In this document: positions 6,629-14,833 of the stretch, piece after piece
Layout of the letters: each line of letters opens with the position of its first letter
Position numbering within the stretch: position 1 is the stretch's first letter
DNA from: Bacillota bacterium
GTDB taxonomy: Bacteria > Bacillota > Bacilli > Alicyclobacillales > SLC66
Assembly (NCBI GenBank): GCA_021805735.1
Contig: JAJZEE010000041.1
Coordinates: forward strand, 1-32,138
Direction: 5' to 3'
Length of the DNA stretch: 32,138 nt
Program-made: the position numbers and the translations under genes
The notes under the pieces: generated by a model
What the model was told of the DNA's origin: nothing
The model's database searches: none
The model's input: the letters and a program-made list of their open reading frames with translations, nothing else

Positions 6629-6774
6629 ACGGGTTCGGAAGTGTCGCTGTCAGGAGACGAGGTCGTATGCTGCGCCTCTGCTTAAACACGGTTGCGCCAA
6701 ACTCGCTACCGGCGCGACACATCAGCACACAGCCCTGTCCAAGGGAGTGTTTCATCTTTCGCGGTGGCTTTGCA

Positions 6775-6810
6775 GGGGCGCAACGGCGTGTTGATGCGCT
6801 GTTGCGCCCC
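6775..6810 (+). other. Strong stem-loop between flp and the peptidase gene
   Basis: GGGGCGCAAC (6775-6784) pairs perfectly with GTTGCGCCCC (6801-6810), and further pairs follow inside. No T-run follows, so it is not a standard terminator. It fits a barrier that protects the 3' end of flp mRNA and lets pilin be made in excess over the assembly proteins, as expected for a major subunit. Confidence 0.6.
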
Positions 6811-6832
6811 GCTGACGAAGGGGGAAGAGACG

Positions 6833-7339
6833 ATGTCCGCAAGCGTGATGGTGGCTTTGGCGTTCTGCGCGGGTGCGGTGGTCACCGATTTGTTGTGGCG
6901 GCGGATTCCGAACCGCTTGACGTTGCTTGCGGCCATCTGTGGTTTATTGGTGCACGGCGTGGTTCACGGGCATCCGTTAGACAGCCTTGCCGGCGCTGCG
7001 GTCGGGTTCGCAGTTTTGCTCGGTCCTTATCTGCTGTGGGGAATCGGCGGCGGTGACTTGAAACTCCTGACCGTGGTCGGATTCGCGCTGGGGGTTGAAC
7101 GAGTGCTGACAGCCAGTCTGATGATGGCTTTGGCAGGCGGGCTATTGGCCATTCTCGTGAAAGGGAATGTTTTTGGACTCGGGAGTTTACTCGGGCGGCC
7201 GTGGAAACCGACCGAGTCAGTCACCGGGCACGAGGGATTTGCAAAGGTTATAGGTGAACCGGTGTCGATTCCTTACGGAGTCGCGATCTTTCTAGGAGTG
7301 CTCGCCGTCGTGCTTTCAGGCGGGGGGATGAGACTGTGA
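6833..7339 (+). CDS. cpaA: Prepilin peptidase TadV/CpaA
   Basis: This short membrane aspartic protease of the type IV prepilin peptidase family (168 residues) has the two catalytic Asp residues in their usual settings: Asp19 in VVTDLLWRRIPNRLT and Asp75 in GIGGGDLKLL. It has about four to five hydrophobic segments and lacks the N-methylation domain of PilD, as is typical for Tad systems. It cleaves the leaders of Flp and of the TadE-like pseudopilins. ATG 6833 has GGGGGA in front. Longer in-frame starts back to 6692 would add an arginine-rich tail across the stem-loop and are rejected. Its stop overlaps the tadE start. Confidence 0.9.
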   Translation: MSASVMVALAFCAGAVVTDLLWRRIPNRLTLLAAICGLLVHGVVHGHPLDSLAGAAVGFAVLLGPYLLWGIGGGDLKLLTVVGFALGVERVLTASLMMALAGGLLAILVKGNVFGLGSLLGRPWKPTESVTGHEGFAKVIGEPVSIPYGVAIFLGVLAVVLSGGGMRL

Positions 7340-7758
7340 TCGGAACTCGAACTCGCTTCGCTCTTGCGGTCAAGAAACTGTGGAAAGACGAGAGTGGCCA
7401 GTCGCTGGTCGAGTTCGCGCTGGTGCTGCCCATACTTCTGCTTATATTGCTCGGAATTATAGATTTTGGAAGTATTTTTTCGACGGAACTCGTCATTGAA
7501 GGGGCGGCGCTCGACGCCGCGCGCTATGCGAGCGTCGGCGCGACGGATGCGCAGGTGAATCAGGTGATTCAACAGGACTGCGCGACGTTGCAAACCTCGC
7601 AACTGACGGTGACCATCAATCCGACTCAGAGCAATCGCGTCTCGGGACAACCGGTCGTGGTGACGATCTCCTATCCGGTGAATATTGATTTTCCTCTGAC
7701 CGCGTTCTTGCCGAATCCGCTCGTCGTCCATGCGGCGACGGACATGAGAGTGGAGTGA
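7336..7758 (+). CDS. tadE: TadE-like pseudopilin
   Basis: The 140-residue product carries the TadE motif DESGQSLVEFALVLPILLL with Gly and Glu placed for prepilin peptidase cleavage, then one hydrophobic helix and a small beta-rich extracytoplasmic part. TadE-type minor pilins help start or stabilise the Flp pilus. The GTG start overlaps the cpaA stop (GTGA), which indicates translational coupling. The tadG-like gene begins 4 nt after its stop. Confidence 0.88.
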   Translation: MIGTRTRFALAVKKLWKDESGQSLVEFALVLPILLLILLGIIDFGSIFSTELVIEGAALDAARYASVGATDAQVNQVIQQDCATLQTSQLTVTINPTQSNRVSGQPVVVTISYPVNIDFPLTAFLPNPLVVHAATDMRVE

Positions 7759-7762
7759 TCGC

Positions 7763-8764
7763 ATGAAGCTGCTGAAGGACGAAGCCGGAAACGTCGCCGT
7801 ATTGGTTGCGCTGATGATGGTGGTTTTGCTCGGTTCTACCGCGCTTGTCACAGATGTCGGCGTCGAATTCGCGGCCAAGCAAAAGCTGTGGAACGCGCTG
7901 GACGCGGGAGCCTTGTCGGGAGTTGAGGAGATTTTCAACGGCGCGTCCGTGGCGCGATCGACAGCTTACCAGTATGTTCAGAACAACGGAGGAAGCGTCA
8001 ACAGCATAAACGTCAACACCGCAACAGAAACGATAACGCTAAACGGGCAGCAAAACGTGCCGCTTTATTTTGCCAGAGTGTTGGGATATAAGTCCGCCAA
8101 TATCTCTATTCAAGTACAGGCGCAAGCCGGAACGCTGGTTTCCGGAACGGGGTTCGCGCCCATTGCCGTCGTGGAACAAAACTTTGCCTACGGGCAGACG
8201 TATACGCTGTCGATCGGGGCTGGACAGAACGGATCCGGGAACGGCGGGAGTACAGAGGGCGGATCGAGTGAAAATGAAAGCGATGGAAACTCGGAAGATT
8301 CGTCTTCTGGCGGGGATGGATCGAACGACAATCAAGAGTACGGCAGTGGAAATTATGGTTACCTCGCTTTAGGCGGCACCGGGGCGCAACAGTTTTCGCA
8401 GAATCTCATGTCTGGGTACAGTGGGGTGCTGTCAGTCGGCGAACAGGTTCAAACGGAACCGGGGGACATGTCCGGGCCCGTATCGCAAGCGATTTCCTAC
8501 AGGTTGCAACAGGGTGAAGGCTGGACATTTGCGACGGCTTCAAACGGTTGTCCGCGCGTGATTCTGTTGCCCGTCGTGAACACGCTTAACGTAAATGGAA
8601 GGTCCAATGTCACAATTGTCGGCTTTGCGGCCTTTTATCTGGATGGATTGCAAGGGAGCGGGGGCCACCAACAGATTGTCGGCCAGTTTCTGCAAATGGT
8701 CGTTCCGGGCACTATCGGTCAAGGTACGAACTTCGGACTGTACGGTGTCCGCTTGATAGGATGA
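7763..8764 (+). CDS. TadG-like protein with Tad_N pilin-like domain
   Basis: The N-terminus DEAGNVAVLVALMMVVLLG is the Tad_N/TadE-G helix that anchors such proteins in the membrane, followed by WNALDAGALSGVEEI, a conserved pattern of the family. Residues of about 150-200 form a low-complexity Gly/Ser/Asn/Asp/Glu stretch (for example GSGNGGSTEGGSSENESDGN). A C-terminal domain of about 130 residues follows. Full-length TadG has a von Willebrand A domain, which I do not see here. It probably works as a minor pilin or extracytoplasmic assembly factor. The acidic linker resembles a surface spacer. Confidence 0.8.
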   Translation: MKLLKDEAGNVAVLVALMMVVLLGSTALVTDVGVEFAAKQKLWNALDAGALSGVEEIFNGASVARSTAYQYVQNNGGSVNSINVNTATETITLNGQQNVPLYFARVLGYKSANISIQVQAQAGTLVSGTGFAPIAVVEQNFAYGQTYTLSIGAGQNGSGNGGSTEGGSSENESDGNSEDSSSGGDGSNDNQEYGSGNYGYLALGGTGAQQFSQNLMSGYSGVLSVGEQVQTEPGDMSGPVSQAISYRLQQGEGWTFATASNGCPRVILLPVVNTLNVNGRSNVTIVGFAAFYLDGLQGSGGHQQIVGQFLQMVVPGTIGQGTNFGLYGVRLIG

Positions 8765-8800
8765 GAAGGGTTCCCGTGAGTCATAAAGGAGTGGAACGTC

Positions 8801-9544
8801 GTGCAGAAGCGAAGGACATCCGCGATCCTCATCGGTGTAGCGATCGTGCTCGCGACCCTGACGGCTGTCGTTGTCAATGTCGAAGTGCACGCAGAAATGG
8901 TGCGCTTGCAAAATGGGAATCGCCTCGAACCAGTCGTACTGGTGGCTCAGCGCATCGCGGCTCACACGCGAATCGCGCCGGGGATGGTCACGATTCGCAA
9001 CGTTCCCGCCGGAGGCAGAGCGCTCACCGCCATTACGAGCTTGAATGGCGCGGTTGGATTCATCTCTAAAACAACCTTATACCCTGGTGAACAACTGCTT
9101 GCGCCAATGGTGACAACCATCATGGCTTCCCCCAGTCTCGCGGATCGAGTGCCTTCGGGCATGGTGGCCATGAGCGTTCTCTATAATCCGGTGACGCAGG
9201 CGGCGGGAGCCATCGAAGTCGGCGATCGGGTGGCCGTTATCGCGGTGCTTGGGAAGAGTTACACGGCAAGTAAGTACGATGCGGCTAAGATCATAGCCAC
9301 AAATGTGCAGGTGTTGGCTGTGCCAGCCGGGGCGGTGAACGGGAGCGCGGGGGTTGGGCTTGGTTCATCCAGTGGAAACTCGCGCGCACAAGCCGTCACC
9401 CTGGCCGTTACGCCACGGCAGTCAAGTGCGATCGCATTTGTCACGACCTACGGGTCACTCAATCTGGTGTTAGAACCTTCCGGACAGACCAGTCTTGCAA
9501 CAACCGGCACGCTTGTGACCGACGCAACCGTTCTGAGGAGGTAA
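8801..9544 (+). CDS. cpaB: Pilus assembly protein CpaB/RcpC
   Basis: The 247-residue product has an N-terminal signal anchor (residues 7-27), then a SAF-like segment (PVVLVAQRIAAHTRIAPGMV) and the RcpC/CpaB pattern MVAMSVLYNPVTQAAGAIEVGD. GTG 8801 is preceded by AAAGGAG. In Gram-negative bacteria CpaB works with the secretin. No secretin gene is present here, as usual for monoderms, so it probably forms part of the envelope-crossing assembly in contact with the cell wall. It is followed after 5 nt by cpaE. Confidence 0.88.
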   Translation: MQKRRTSAILIGVAIVLATLTAVVVNVEVHAEMVRLQNGNRLEPVVLVAQRIAAHTRIAPGMVTIRNVPAGGRALTAITSLNGAVGFISKTTLYPGEQLLAPMVTTIMASPSLADRVPSGMVAMSVLYNPVTQAAGAIEVGDRVAVIAVLGKSYTASKYDAAKIIATNVQVLAVPAGAVNGSAGVGLGSSSGNSRAQAVTLAVTPRQSSAIAFVTTYGSLNLVLEPSGQTSLATTGTLVTDATVLRR

Positions 9545-9549
9545 GCCGC

Positions 9550-10758
9550 GTGAAACAGACCATTCGCGTGTTGCTAGTGGATGACGCCAAGGAGATTCGC
9601 GACACGGAGAGAATGATGCTCGGGTTCTCTCCGGACGTCGAGATCGTGGCCGAAGCCGAGAACGGCCTGGAAGCCTATGAGTTGGCCAAATCCTTCAAAC
9701 CGGACATCGTGCTGATGGATATCAACATGCCGATCATGGACGGGATCGAAGCCACTCGCCGGATTGCCGATGAATTGCCAGACGTGACTGTGGTGATCGT
9801 GTCGGTGCAAGAGGAGTTCGAATCACTGAAAAAGGCGATCCAGGCTGGAGCGCGTGAATATCTGCTCAAACCGTTCAGCGCGGACAGCATGCTGGCCGCG
9901 ATCCGTGGGGTGTACGCACGCATGGAGAAACAACAGCGGGTAACCACCACGGCGCTCTTATCCGATCGCTTTCGCAGCAAGTCTCACATCCATGTCGTGT
10001 TCAGCGCCAAAGGCGGCGTTGGCAAGACGACGGTCGCGGTGAACTATGCGTTGTCCCTGGCGCGACGGGGGAAGCGCGTCGCGTTGGTGGACTTGGATTT
10101 GAGTTTTGGGGATGTCGGCTTGCTGATGGGTGTGCAAGAAGACAAGCGAACGTGTTATTCGTTGCTCTTAGAAGGCGAAGCGTTCGCAGACGCATTGCCT
10201 AGCTACCTCATAAACCACGAATCGGGTCTCCAGGTTTTGCTTGCTCCGGTTCAAGTCGAACAGGCGGAGTACATTACGCCTGTCTTTGTTCAGGGCGTGT
10301 TGCGGACTTTGCGCAACCAGTTTGACTATATTGTGGTTGACACCGGGCAGGTCCTGACGGATGTCTTTTTCGCCGCGATGGAACTTGCGGATGAGGCGTA
10401 TCTGCTGAGCAGCGCCGATTTGCCCTGCGTAAAAAACAATCGGCGTCTGCTTGAGGTTTTAAAGACGCTCGGGTACTCCATGAGTGTAAAGAACGTGTAT
10501 GTACGCCGCGGGGTGCTCCCTGAGAGATCCGCGTGCGATGTCCTGGATCTTGAGATCTATGCGACCATCGCCTACGAACCGCAAGCCGCAGGCGCGGCGG
10601 CAGATCTTGGAGTGCCTCTCCTGGTCGGCCCGAAGCGGACCAAGACGGCGCGCGACATCAATCTGTTGGCGACGAAGACGTTGGCTCAGGAGCGCCGGGG
10701 CAACGCGGGTACACCCCGCCTTGGAATTCTCCGACGGGCGTTATGGAAAGCGAGATGA
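9550..10758 (+). CDS. cpaE: CpaE/TadZ-type MinD-like ATPase with intact receiver domain
   Basis: The 402-residue protein is a fusion. Residues 1-125 are a complete response-regulator receiver (VDDAKEIRD, phospho-acceptor Asp57 in VLMDINMP, Ser/Thr switch region VIVSVQ, Lys in YLLKPF). Residues from about 148 form a MinD/ParA-type ATPase with the deviant Walker A KGGVGKTT (154-161) and DLDLSFGDVG. CpaE/TadZ places the pilus machine at the cell pole. In many Tad systems the receiver is degenerate, but here all key residues are visible, so phosphorylation may control localisation. GTG 9550 has AGGAGGTAA in front. The next start lies 6 nt after its stop. Confidence 0.9.
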   Translation: MKQTIRVLLVDDAKEIRDTERMMLGFSPDVEIVAEAENGLEAYELAKSFKPDIVLMDINMPIMDGIEATRRIADELPDVTVVIVSVQEEFESLKKAIQAGAREYLLKPFSADSMLAAIRGVYARMEKQQRVTTTALLSDRFRSKSHIHVVFSAKGGVGKTTVAVNYALSLARRGKRVALVDLDLSFGDVGLLMGVQEDKRTCYSLLLEGEAFADALPSYLINHESGLQVLLAPVQVEQAEYITPVFVQGVLRTLRNQFDYIVVDTGQVLTDVFFAAMELADEAYLLSSADLPCVKNNRRLLEVLKTLGYSMSVKNVYVRRGVLPERSACDVLDLEIYATIAYEPQAAGAAADLGVPLLVGPKRTKTARDINLLATKTLAQERRGNAGTPRLGILRRALWKAR

Positions 10759-10764
10759 TGCGAC

Positions 10765-12153
10765 GTGTCGCTGCTCGAACGCATGGAGAAAAAGCGCCAA
10801 TTAAGTGGATTGGCTACAGAACAAAGCCCGTCTTACGGAGCGAGGGCGACCCCGGAGAGCGATGCGACGGGAGGAACCCGACTGGGGAAAGAGGAAGTTT
10901 TCGCACAGCTGAAGAGCAAGCTTCACGTGCGCTTGGTAGACGACTTGGTGCAGGCGGACGCCGCCGACGAAGCCAGTTTGCTCGATCTGCTCAACAGTTT
11001 CCTGCTCGATGAGAGCGTGGTTTTGACCAAAGCGGAACATGAGCGGCTGTTTCGGGAATTGACGGCGGAAATCCGCGGCTATGGTCCAATCGACGGCTTG
11101 CTTCACGATGATACGCTCTCCGAAATCATGGTGGTGGCGCATGATCAGGTGTACGTCGAACGCGCCGGCCAACTCCAGGAGACATCCGTTCAGTTCAAGA
11201 ATGACGACCATGTGATGCGGGTGATCGAGAAAATTGTGGCGCCTCTTGGGCGGCGCATTGACGACGCCACTCCTTACGTCGATGCGCGTCTGCCGGACGG
11301 CTCGCGCGTACACGCGATTATTCCGCCTTTGGCCCTTAAAGGTCCGTGTCTTACGATACGCAAATTTTCGGCTAAACCGTTTACTATCAATGATTTGATC
11401 GGATTCGGCACGCTGACGCCGCCTATGGCGCGGTTCCTGGAGACCGCGATCGCCGCCCGCTTAAACGTCGTCGTCTCAGGGGGAACGGGCTCGGGTAAGA
11501 CAACGACGCTCAATGTCCTGTCAAACTTCATCGGCGACGGCGAACGGATCGTGACGATCGAGGACGCGGCGGAACTGAAGTTGCAGCAGCGCCATCTCGT
11601 GACTCTCGAAACGCGCCCGCCAAACGTGGAAGGCAAGGGGGCGGTGACCATTCGCGATCTCGTCAAAAACGCTCTGCGGATGCGGCCGGATCGAATCGTC
11701 GTGGGCGAGGTTCGGGGCGCCGAGGCGCTCGATATGTTGCAGGCGATGAACACCGGACATGACGGCTCGCTGACGACCGGACACGCCAATTCGCCGCGAG
11801 ATATCCTGCGCCGCCTGGAAACCATGGTGATGATGGCGGGAATGGAACTGCCGATGCGCGCCATTCGCGAACAGATCGCGTCCGCGGTTGACATGATCGT
11901 GCAACAGTCGCGCCTGGCTGACGGCACGCGACGAATCACGCACGTTACGGAAGTGTTGGGCATGGAAGGCGAGCAGATCGTTCTTCAGGATATTTTTGAA
12001 TTTGAACAAACGGGCCGGTCACATGACGGCAAGGTGCTCGGGCGCCATCGTCCCACCGGAACGGTTCCTTCCTGCATGGAGCGACTGAGGTCCGCGGGGC
12101 TCGCCGTGAATCTTGACTGGTTTGTGGATGCGGGATCGATTGCGGCGCGCTAG
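10765..12153 (+). CDS. cpaF: Pilus assembly ATPase CpaF/TadA
   Basis: This 462-residue secretion ATPase of the PulE/VirB11 class powers pilus extension and, in Tad systems, retraction. Visible motifs are the CpaF N-domain (YGPIDGLLHDDTLSEIMV), Walker A SGGTGSGKTTT (Lys245), Asp-box IVTIEDAAELKL, Walker B region RPDRIVVGEVRG and the His-box TTGHANSPRD. GTG 10765 follows the cpaE stop after 6 nt and has only a weak Shine-Dalgarno, which suggests coupling to cpaE. In-frame ATG 10783 is an alternative. Confidence 0.94.
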   Translation: MSLLERMEKKRQLSGLATEQSPSYGARATPESDATGGTRLGKEEVFAQLKSKLHVRLVDDLVQADAADEASLLDLLNSFLLDESVVLTKAEHERLFRELTAEIRGYGPIDGLLHDDTLSEIMVVAHDQVYVERAGQLQETSVQFKNDDHVMRVIEKIVAPLGRRIDDATPYVDARLPDGSRVHAIIPPLALKGPCLTIRKFSAKPFTINDLIGFGTLTPPMARFLETAIAARLNVVVSGGTGSGKTTTLNVLSNFIGDGERIVTIEDAAELKLQQRHLVTLETRPPNVEGKGAVTIRDLVKNALRMRPDRIVVGEVRGAEALDMLQAMNTGHDGSLTTGHANSPRDILRRLETMVMMAGMELPMRAIREQIASAVDMIVQQSRLADGTRRITHVTEVLGMEGEQIVLQDIFEFEQTGRSHDGKVLGRHRPTGTVPSCMERLRSAGLAVNLDWFVDAGSIAAR

Positions 12154-12176
12154 CTCATTGGGAGAGGGTGGATGCT

Positions 12177-13136
12177 ATGGCGGCGCTTCTGGCTTTTATG
12201 AGCAGCTTCCTGATGTCCTGGGTCGGACTTAGCGTCCTTTTGTGGCGCAGACGGCGATTGGAAGACCGCGTGTCCGCGCTCGCCACAGCGGCGACGAAGG
12301 TCGAAAATGCGCAGGCCGCTCCTGTCGGCGATCCAGCGGACGGACAGAGCGCGCAGGCGCGGTTGCGGAAACGACGGGAGACGATGTTCAGAAGTGTGGC
12401 GGCGCGGGCCAATCGCCATGTAGAGAGCGCGGGTATCACGTTGTCGTCCGCTCATTGGCGTTTGGTCGGGATCACGTTTGTCATTCCGCCGTTATTGATC
12501 GGACTGGTGGCCAGGAATGCGCTTCTCGCAGTCATCCTGGAGGGCACTCTGCTCGTTCTTGCGGGGCTTCTGGTGGCGCGCAGGCGGTCAGTTCTGCGCC
12601 GGGAACTGGAAAATAGCCTGGGCGATATCATCACGGTTGCTGCAGGCGCTCTGCGAGCGGGCTACTCGTTTCTCCAGGCGATCGACATCCTTGCAAGTGA
12701 AACGAAGGGCCGCATGGGTGATGAATTTAAACGCATGCTGCGCGAACTGAGTCTGGGCGTCGGCGTTGAGGAAGCGCTGACTCATGCGGCGGAGCGCGTG
12801 GCGTCGACAGACTTTGATCTGATTGTCGCCGCTGTGCTCGTGCAGAGGCAAGTGGGAGGCAATTTGGCTGAGGTGCTCGATATCACGGGTGAGACGATTC
12901 GGGAGCGGATTCGGATCAAGGGAGAGATTCGCACGCTTACCGCGCAAGGGCGGATGTCTCTGTGGATTTTTACGCTCCTGACGCCGGGTATTGCAGCGGG
13001 GTTGTTTTTGTTGAATCCGAGCTATATCTCTACTCTGTGGCAGAGTTCCGCAGGTATCGCGATGGTGGTCGGCGCTGTCGTTGGACAGACGCTCGGGGCG
13101 CTCGTGATTCGCAATATCGTGCGGATCGCGGTTTGA
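12177..13136 (+). CDS. tadB: Tad inner-membrane platform protein TadB
   Basis: It is a type II secretion F-domain protein: an N-terminal membrane segment, a basic stretch, two more hydrophobic segments, the cytoplasmic T2SSF helices (residues of about 140-260, with LRAGYSFLQAIDILASE and QRQVGGNLAEVLDITG) and two C-terminal membrane segments. It forms the membrane platform with TadC that the CpaF ATPase drives. ATG 12177 is chosen because GGGAGAGG sits about 9 nt upstream. GTG 12168 would overlap that Shine-Dalgarno. Confidence 0.9.
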   Translation: MAALLAFMSSFLMSWVGLSVLLWRRRRLEDRVSALATAATKVENAQAAPVGDPADGQSAQARLRKRRETMFRSVAARANRHVESAGITLSSAHWRLVGITFVIPPLLIGLVARNALLAVILEGTLLVLAGLLVARRRSVLRRELENSLGDIITVAAGALRAGYSFLQAIDILASETKGRMGDEFKRMLRELSLGVGVEEALTHAAERVASTDFDLIVAAVLVQRQVGGNLAEVLDITGETIRERIRIKGEIRTLTAQGRMSLWIFTLLTPGIAAGLFLLNPSYISTLWQSSAGIAMVVGAVVGQTLGALVIRNIVRIAV

Positions 13137-13178
13137 GGTCTGACTGACAGTCGCGCGACTTGTCAAGGAGGCGAAACG

Positions 13179-14063
13179 ATGATTTCGATTCTAAGTTTCT
13201 CATCGGCGCTCAGCTTCTTCGTAGGGTGGCTATGGTGGATGTGGCGGCGAGAACTGGCCGTCTCGCATCGAGTCGACCAAATCATTCGCAAATCCGATCA
13301 GGATACGAAGCAAGTTGTCCGCGATTTGGGAACGGCGCTTGTGAAGCGGTTGGTCGGATGGATTGAACGTGTGACGCCTGCTGACTACTTCAAGAGAGTG
13401 GAAGCGGAAGTCAGACGCGCGGGAATCCGCGGTCCGAAAGCCGTTCGTTACTGGCTGCTGGCGCGGGCGGGCGCTCTGGCCGCCGCCTTTGTCGTGGGCG
13501 TGTTCGTCTGGGGAGTGAGTGGATCCACCATCGGTTTTCTGGTCGCCATGATTCTTGTGATTGCAAGCGTCCTTGGACCCCGCCTCTACTTGACGAGCAC
13601 GATCAAAAAGCAACAGTCGCTTGCCCGTCGGGCCTTGCCAAACCTGTTAGACATGTTGACGATCAGCGTCGAGGCAGGATTGGGATTCGATCAGGCCTTG
13701 GCCCGTACCGTGAAAAACATGAATGGACTGTTGGGTCTGGAACTGCGACAGGCGCTGGCAGAGATGAGTCTAGGCAAGACGCGTCGGGAAGCGTTGCGGG
13801 ATGCGGCGACGCGCATAAACGTGGATGAATTTGGGAGTTTTGTTGGGGCCATCGTCCAGGCGGATCGCCTGGGCATGGGTATTGCGCAGGTGTTGCGGGT
13901 GCAGTCGGGCGAGGTGCGCGGCAAACTTCGCCAGCGGGCGGAGGAACAAGCCATGAAGGCCCCGATCAAAATCCTGTTTCCACTCGTGTTATTCATATTT
14001 CCAGGGCTATTTATGATCATCTTGGGGCCTGCCGTCTTGCACATCATGCGGGTTCTCGGGTAG
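13179..14063 (+). CDS. tadC: Tad inner-membrane platform protein TadC
   Basis: This second T2SSF protein (294 residues) has the TadC layout: an N-terminal membrane helix, a pair of helices around residues 90-130, the F-domain with PNLLDMLTISVEAGLGFDQA and ADRLGMGIAQVLRVQS, and a C-terminal helix ending LGPAVLHIMRVLG. AAGGAGGCG stands just before ATG 13179. It is the last assembly gene of the locus, and the DUF192 gene begins 14 nt later. Confidence 0.9.
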   Translation: MISILSFSSALSFFVGWLWWMWRRELAVSHRVDQIIRKSDQDTKQVVRDLGTALVKRLVGWIERVTPADYFKRVEAEVRRAGIRGPKAVRYWLLARAGALAAAFVVGVFVWGVSGSTIGFLVAMILVIASVLGPRLYLTSTIKKQQSLARRALPNLLDMLTISVEAGLGFDQALARTVKNMNGLLGLELRQALAEMSLGKTRREALRDAATRINVDEFGSFVGAIVQADRLGMGIAQVLRVQSGEVRGKLRQRAEEQAMKAPIKILFPLVLFIFPGLFMIILGPAVLHIMRVLG

Positions 14064-14077
14064 GGAGGCGGCGCAGC

Positions 14078-14491
14078 GTGGACAGGCAGCAACTTTATAT
14101 AGAAGATACACGAAGCAACGATCGGGTGATCGAAGGCCGAGTCATCGTTTCGCGACTGGCAGTGGCAGACTCGTTTTTTTCGCGTCTGCGCGGTCTTCTA
14201 GGAAAAAAATCGCTTGCGAGCGATGAAGGCTTATGGTTGGATGCCTGTCATTCGATTCACACGTTCTTTATGAAGTTTGCGATTGATGTGGTCTTTATCG
14301 ACGCGGACGGTCGCGTGGTAGCCCTATATGCTCGAGTTGCGCCCGGAAAGATCGTTGCCGCGAAGCGGGCCGTTCACACGATCGAATTGCCGGCGGGGGT
14401 CTCCGAACGAGTGGGACTGAAAGAAGGGCAGTGTGTGAAACGCGGCGTTCTGTCACAAGTGAGTGTGGTTGACGCGGGAACAGGCGACTGA
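14078..14491 (+). CDS. DUF192 family protein
   Basis: The 137-residue product shows the DUF192 pattern: FFSRLRGLLGKKSL, then HSIHTFFMKFAIDVVFIDADGRVV and a C-terminal IELPAGVSERVGLKEGQ. The family is a small beta-barrel of unknown biochemical role. This member has no obvious signal peptide. GTG 14078 has GGGAGGCGG in front and sits 14 nt after tadC, so it should be co-transcribed with the pilus genes. An accessory role in the pilus is inferred from position only. Confidence 0.85.
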   Translation: MDRQQLYIEDTRSNDRVIEGRVIVSRLAVADSFFSRLRGLLGKKSLASDEGLWLDACHSIHTFFMKFAIDVVFIDADGRVVALYARVAPGKIVAAKRAVHTIELPAGVSERVGLKEGQCVKRGVLSQVSVVDAGTGD

Positions 14492-14833
14492 GATGGCAGG
14501 CGGCCGCGCCAGTGGAGGCGCAGCCGTACAGGGGCGACATGGTATACTGAGATTCAGAAAAAAAGATAAACTTCTCGTTGACGACATCCCAACACTTGCA
14601 TACAATTATCCTTGTGCCCACGGACGAAGCTGATGGTTTAAACCGGACTCCGCTGCGCGAGGCGATTCAGAGGGGTGAGAGTGAGGATCTTATGAGAAGG
14701 GCGTGTCCGGAGATCGGAGAAGGTATATGAAGAAACGATGCAGCGATACGAGGAAGTCAGTGCGGATCATTTGAGTTGTCTTACATACGGCCGCTAATTG
14801 CATAAAACCCCAAACATGTAATGTAACTACCTG
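14492..14833. other. 342-bp gene-free region with a decayed gene copy
   Basis: An imperfect GC-rich hairpin (about 14501-14527) without a T-run follows the DUF192 gene. From 14578 to about 14696 the DNA is a shortened, mutated copy of the GntR promoter and HTH region found at 16177-16463, given as a separate entry. The last 130 nt hold no recognisable promoter or gene. Confidence 0.6.
14578..14696 (+). pseudogene. Relic of the GntR regulator gene and its promoter
   Basis: TTGACG (14578-14583), 17 nt and TACAAT (14601-14606) with the overlapping TTGCATACAA (14596-14605) mirror the promoter and operator at 16177-16205. Further on, 14643-14696 matches 16409-16462, the end of the GntR helix-turn-helix region (CTCCG-TGCGCGAGGCGATTC), with about four or five differences in 54 bp. 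About 170 bp present in the intact gene are missing between the two matching blocks. It is a duplicated and internally deleted remnant, useful as a scar of past rearrangement. Confidence 0.75.

Noticed and set aside
14493-14633. 46-codon ORF right behind the DUF192 stop
   Set aside because: It runs through the decayed GntR promoter and operator and has no Shine-Dalgarno or family.
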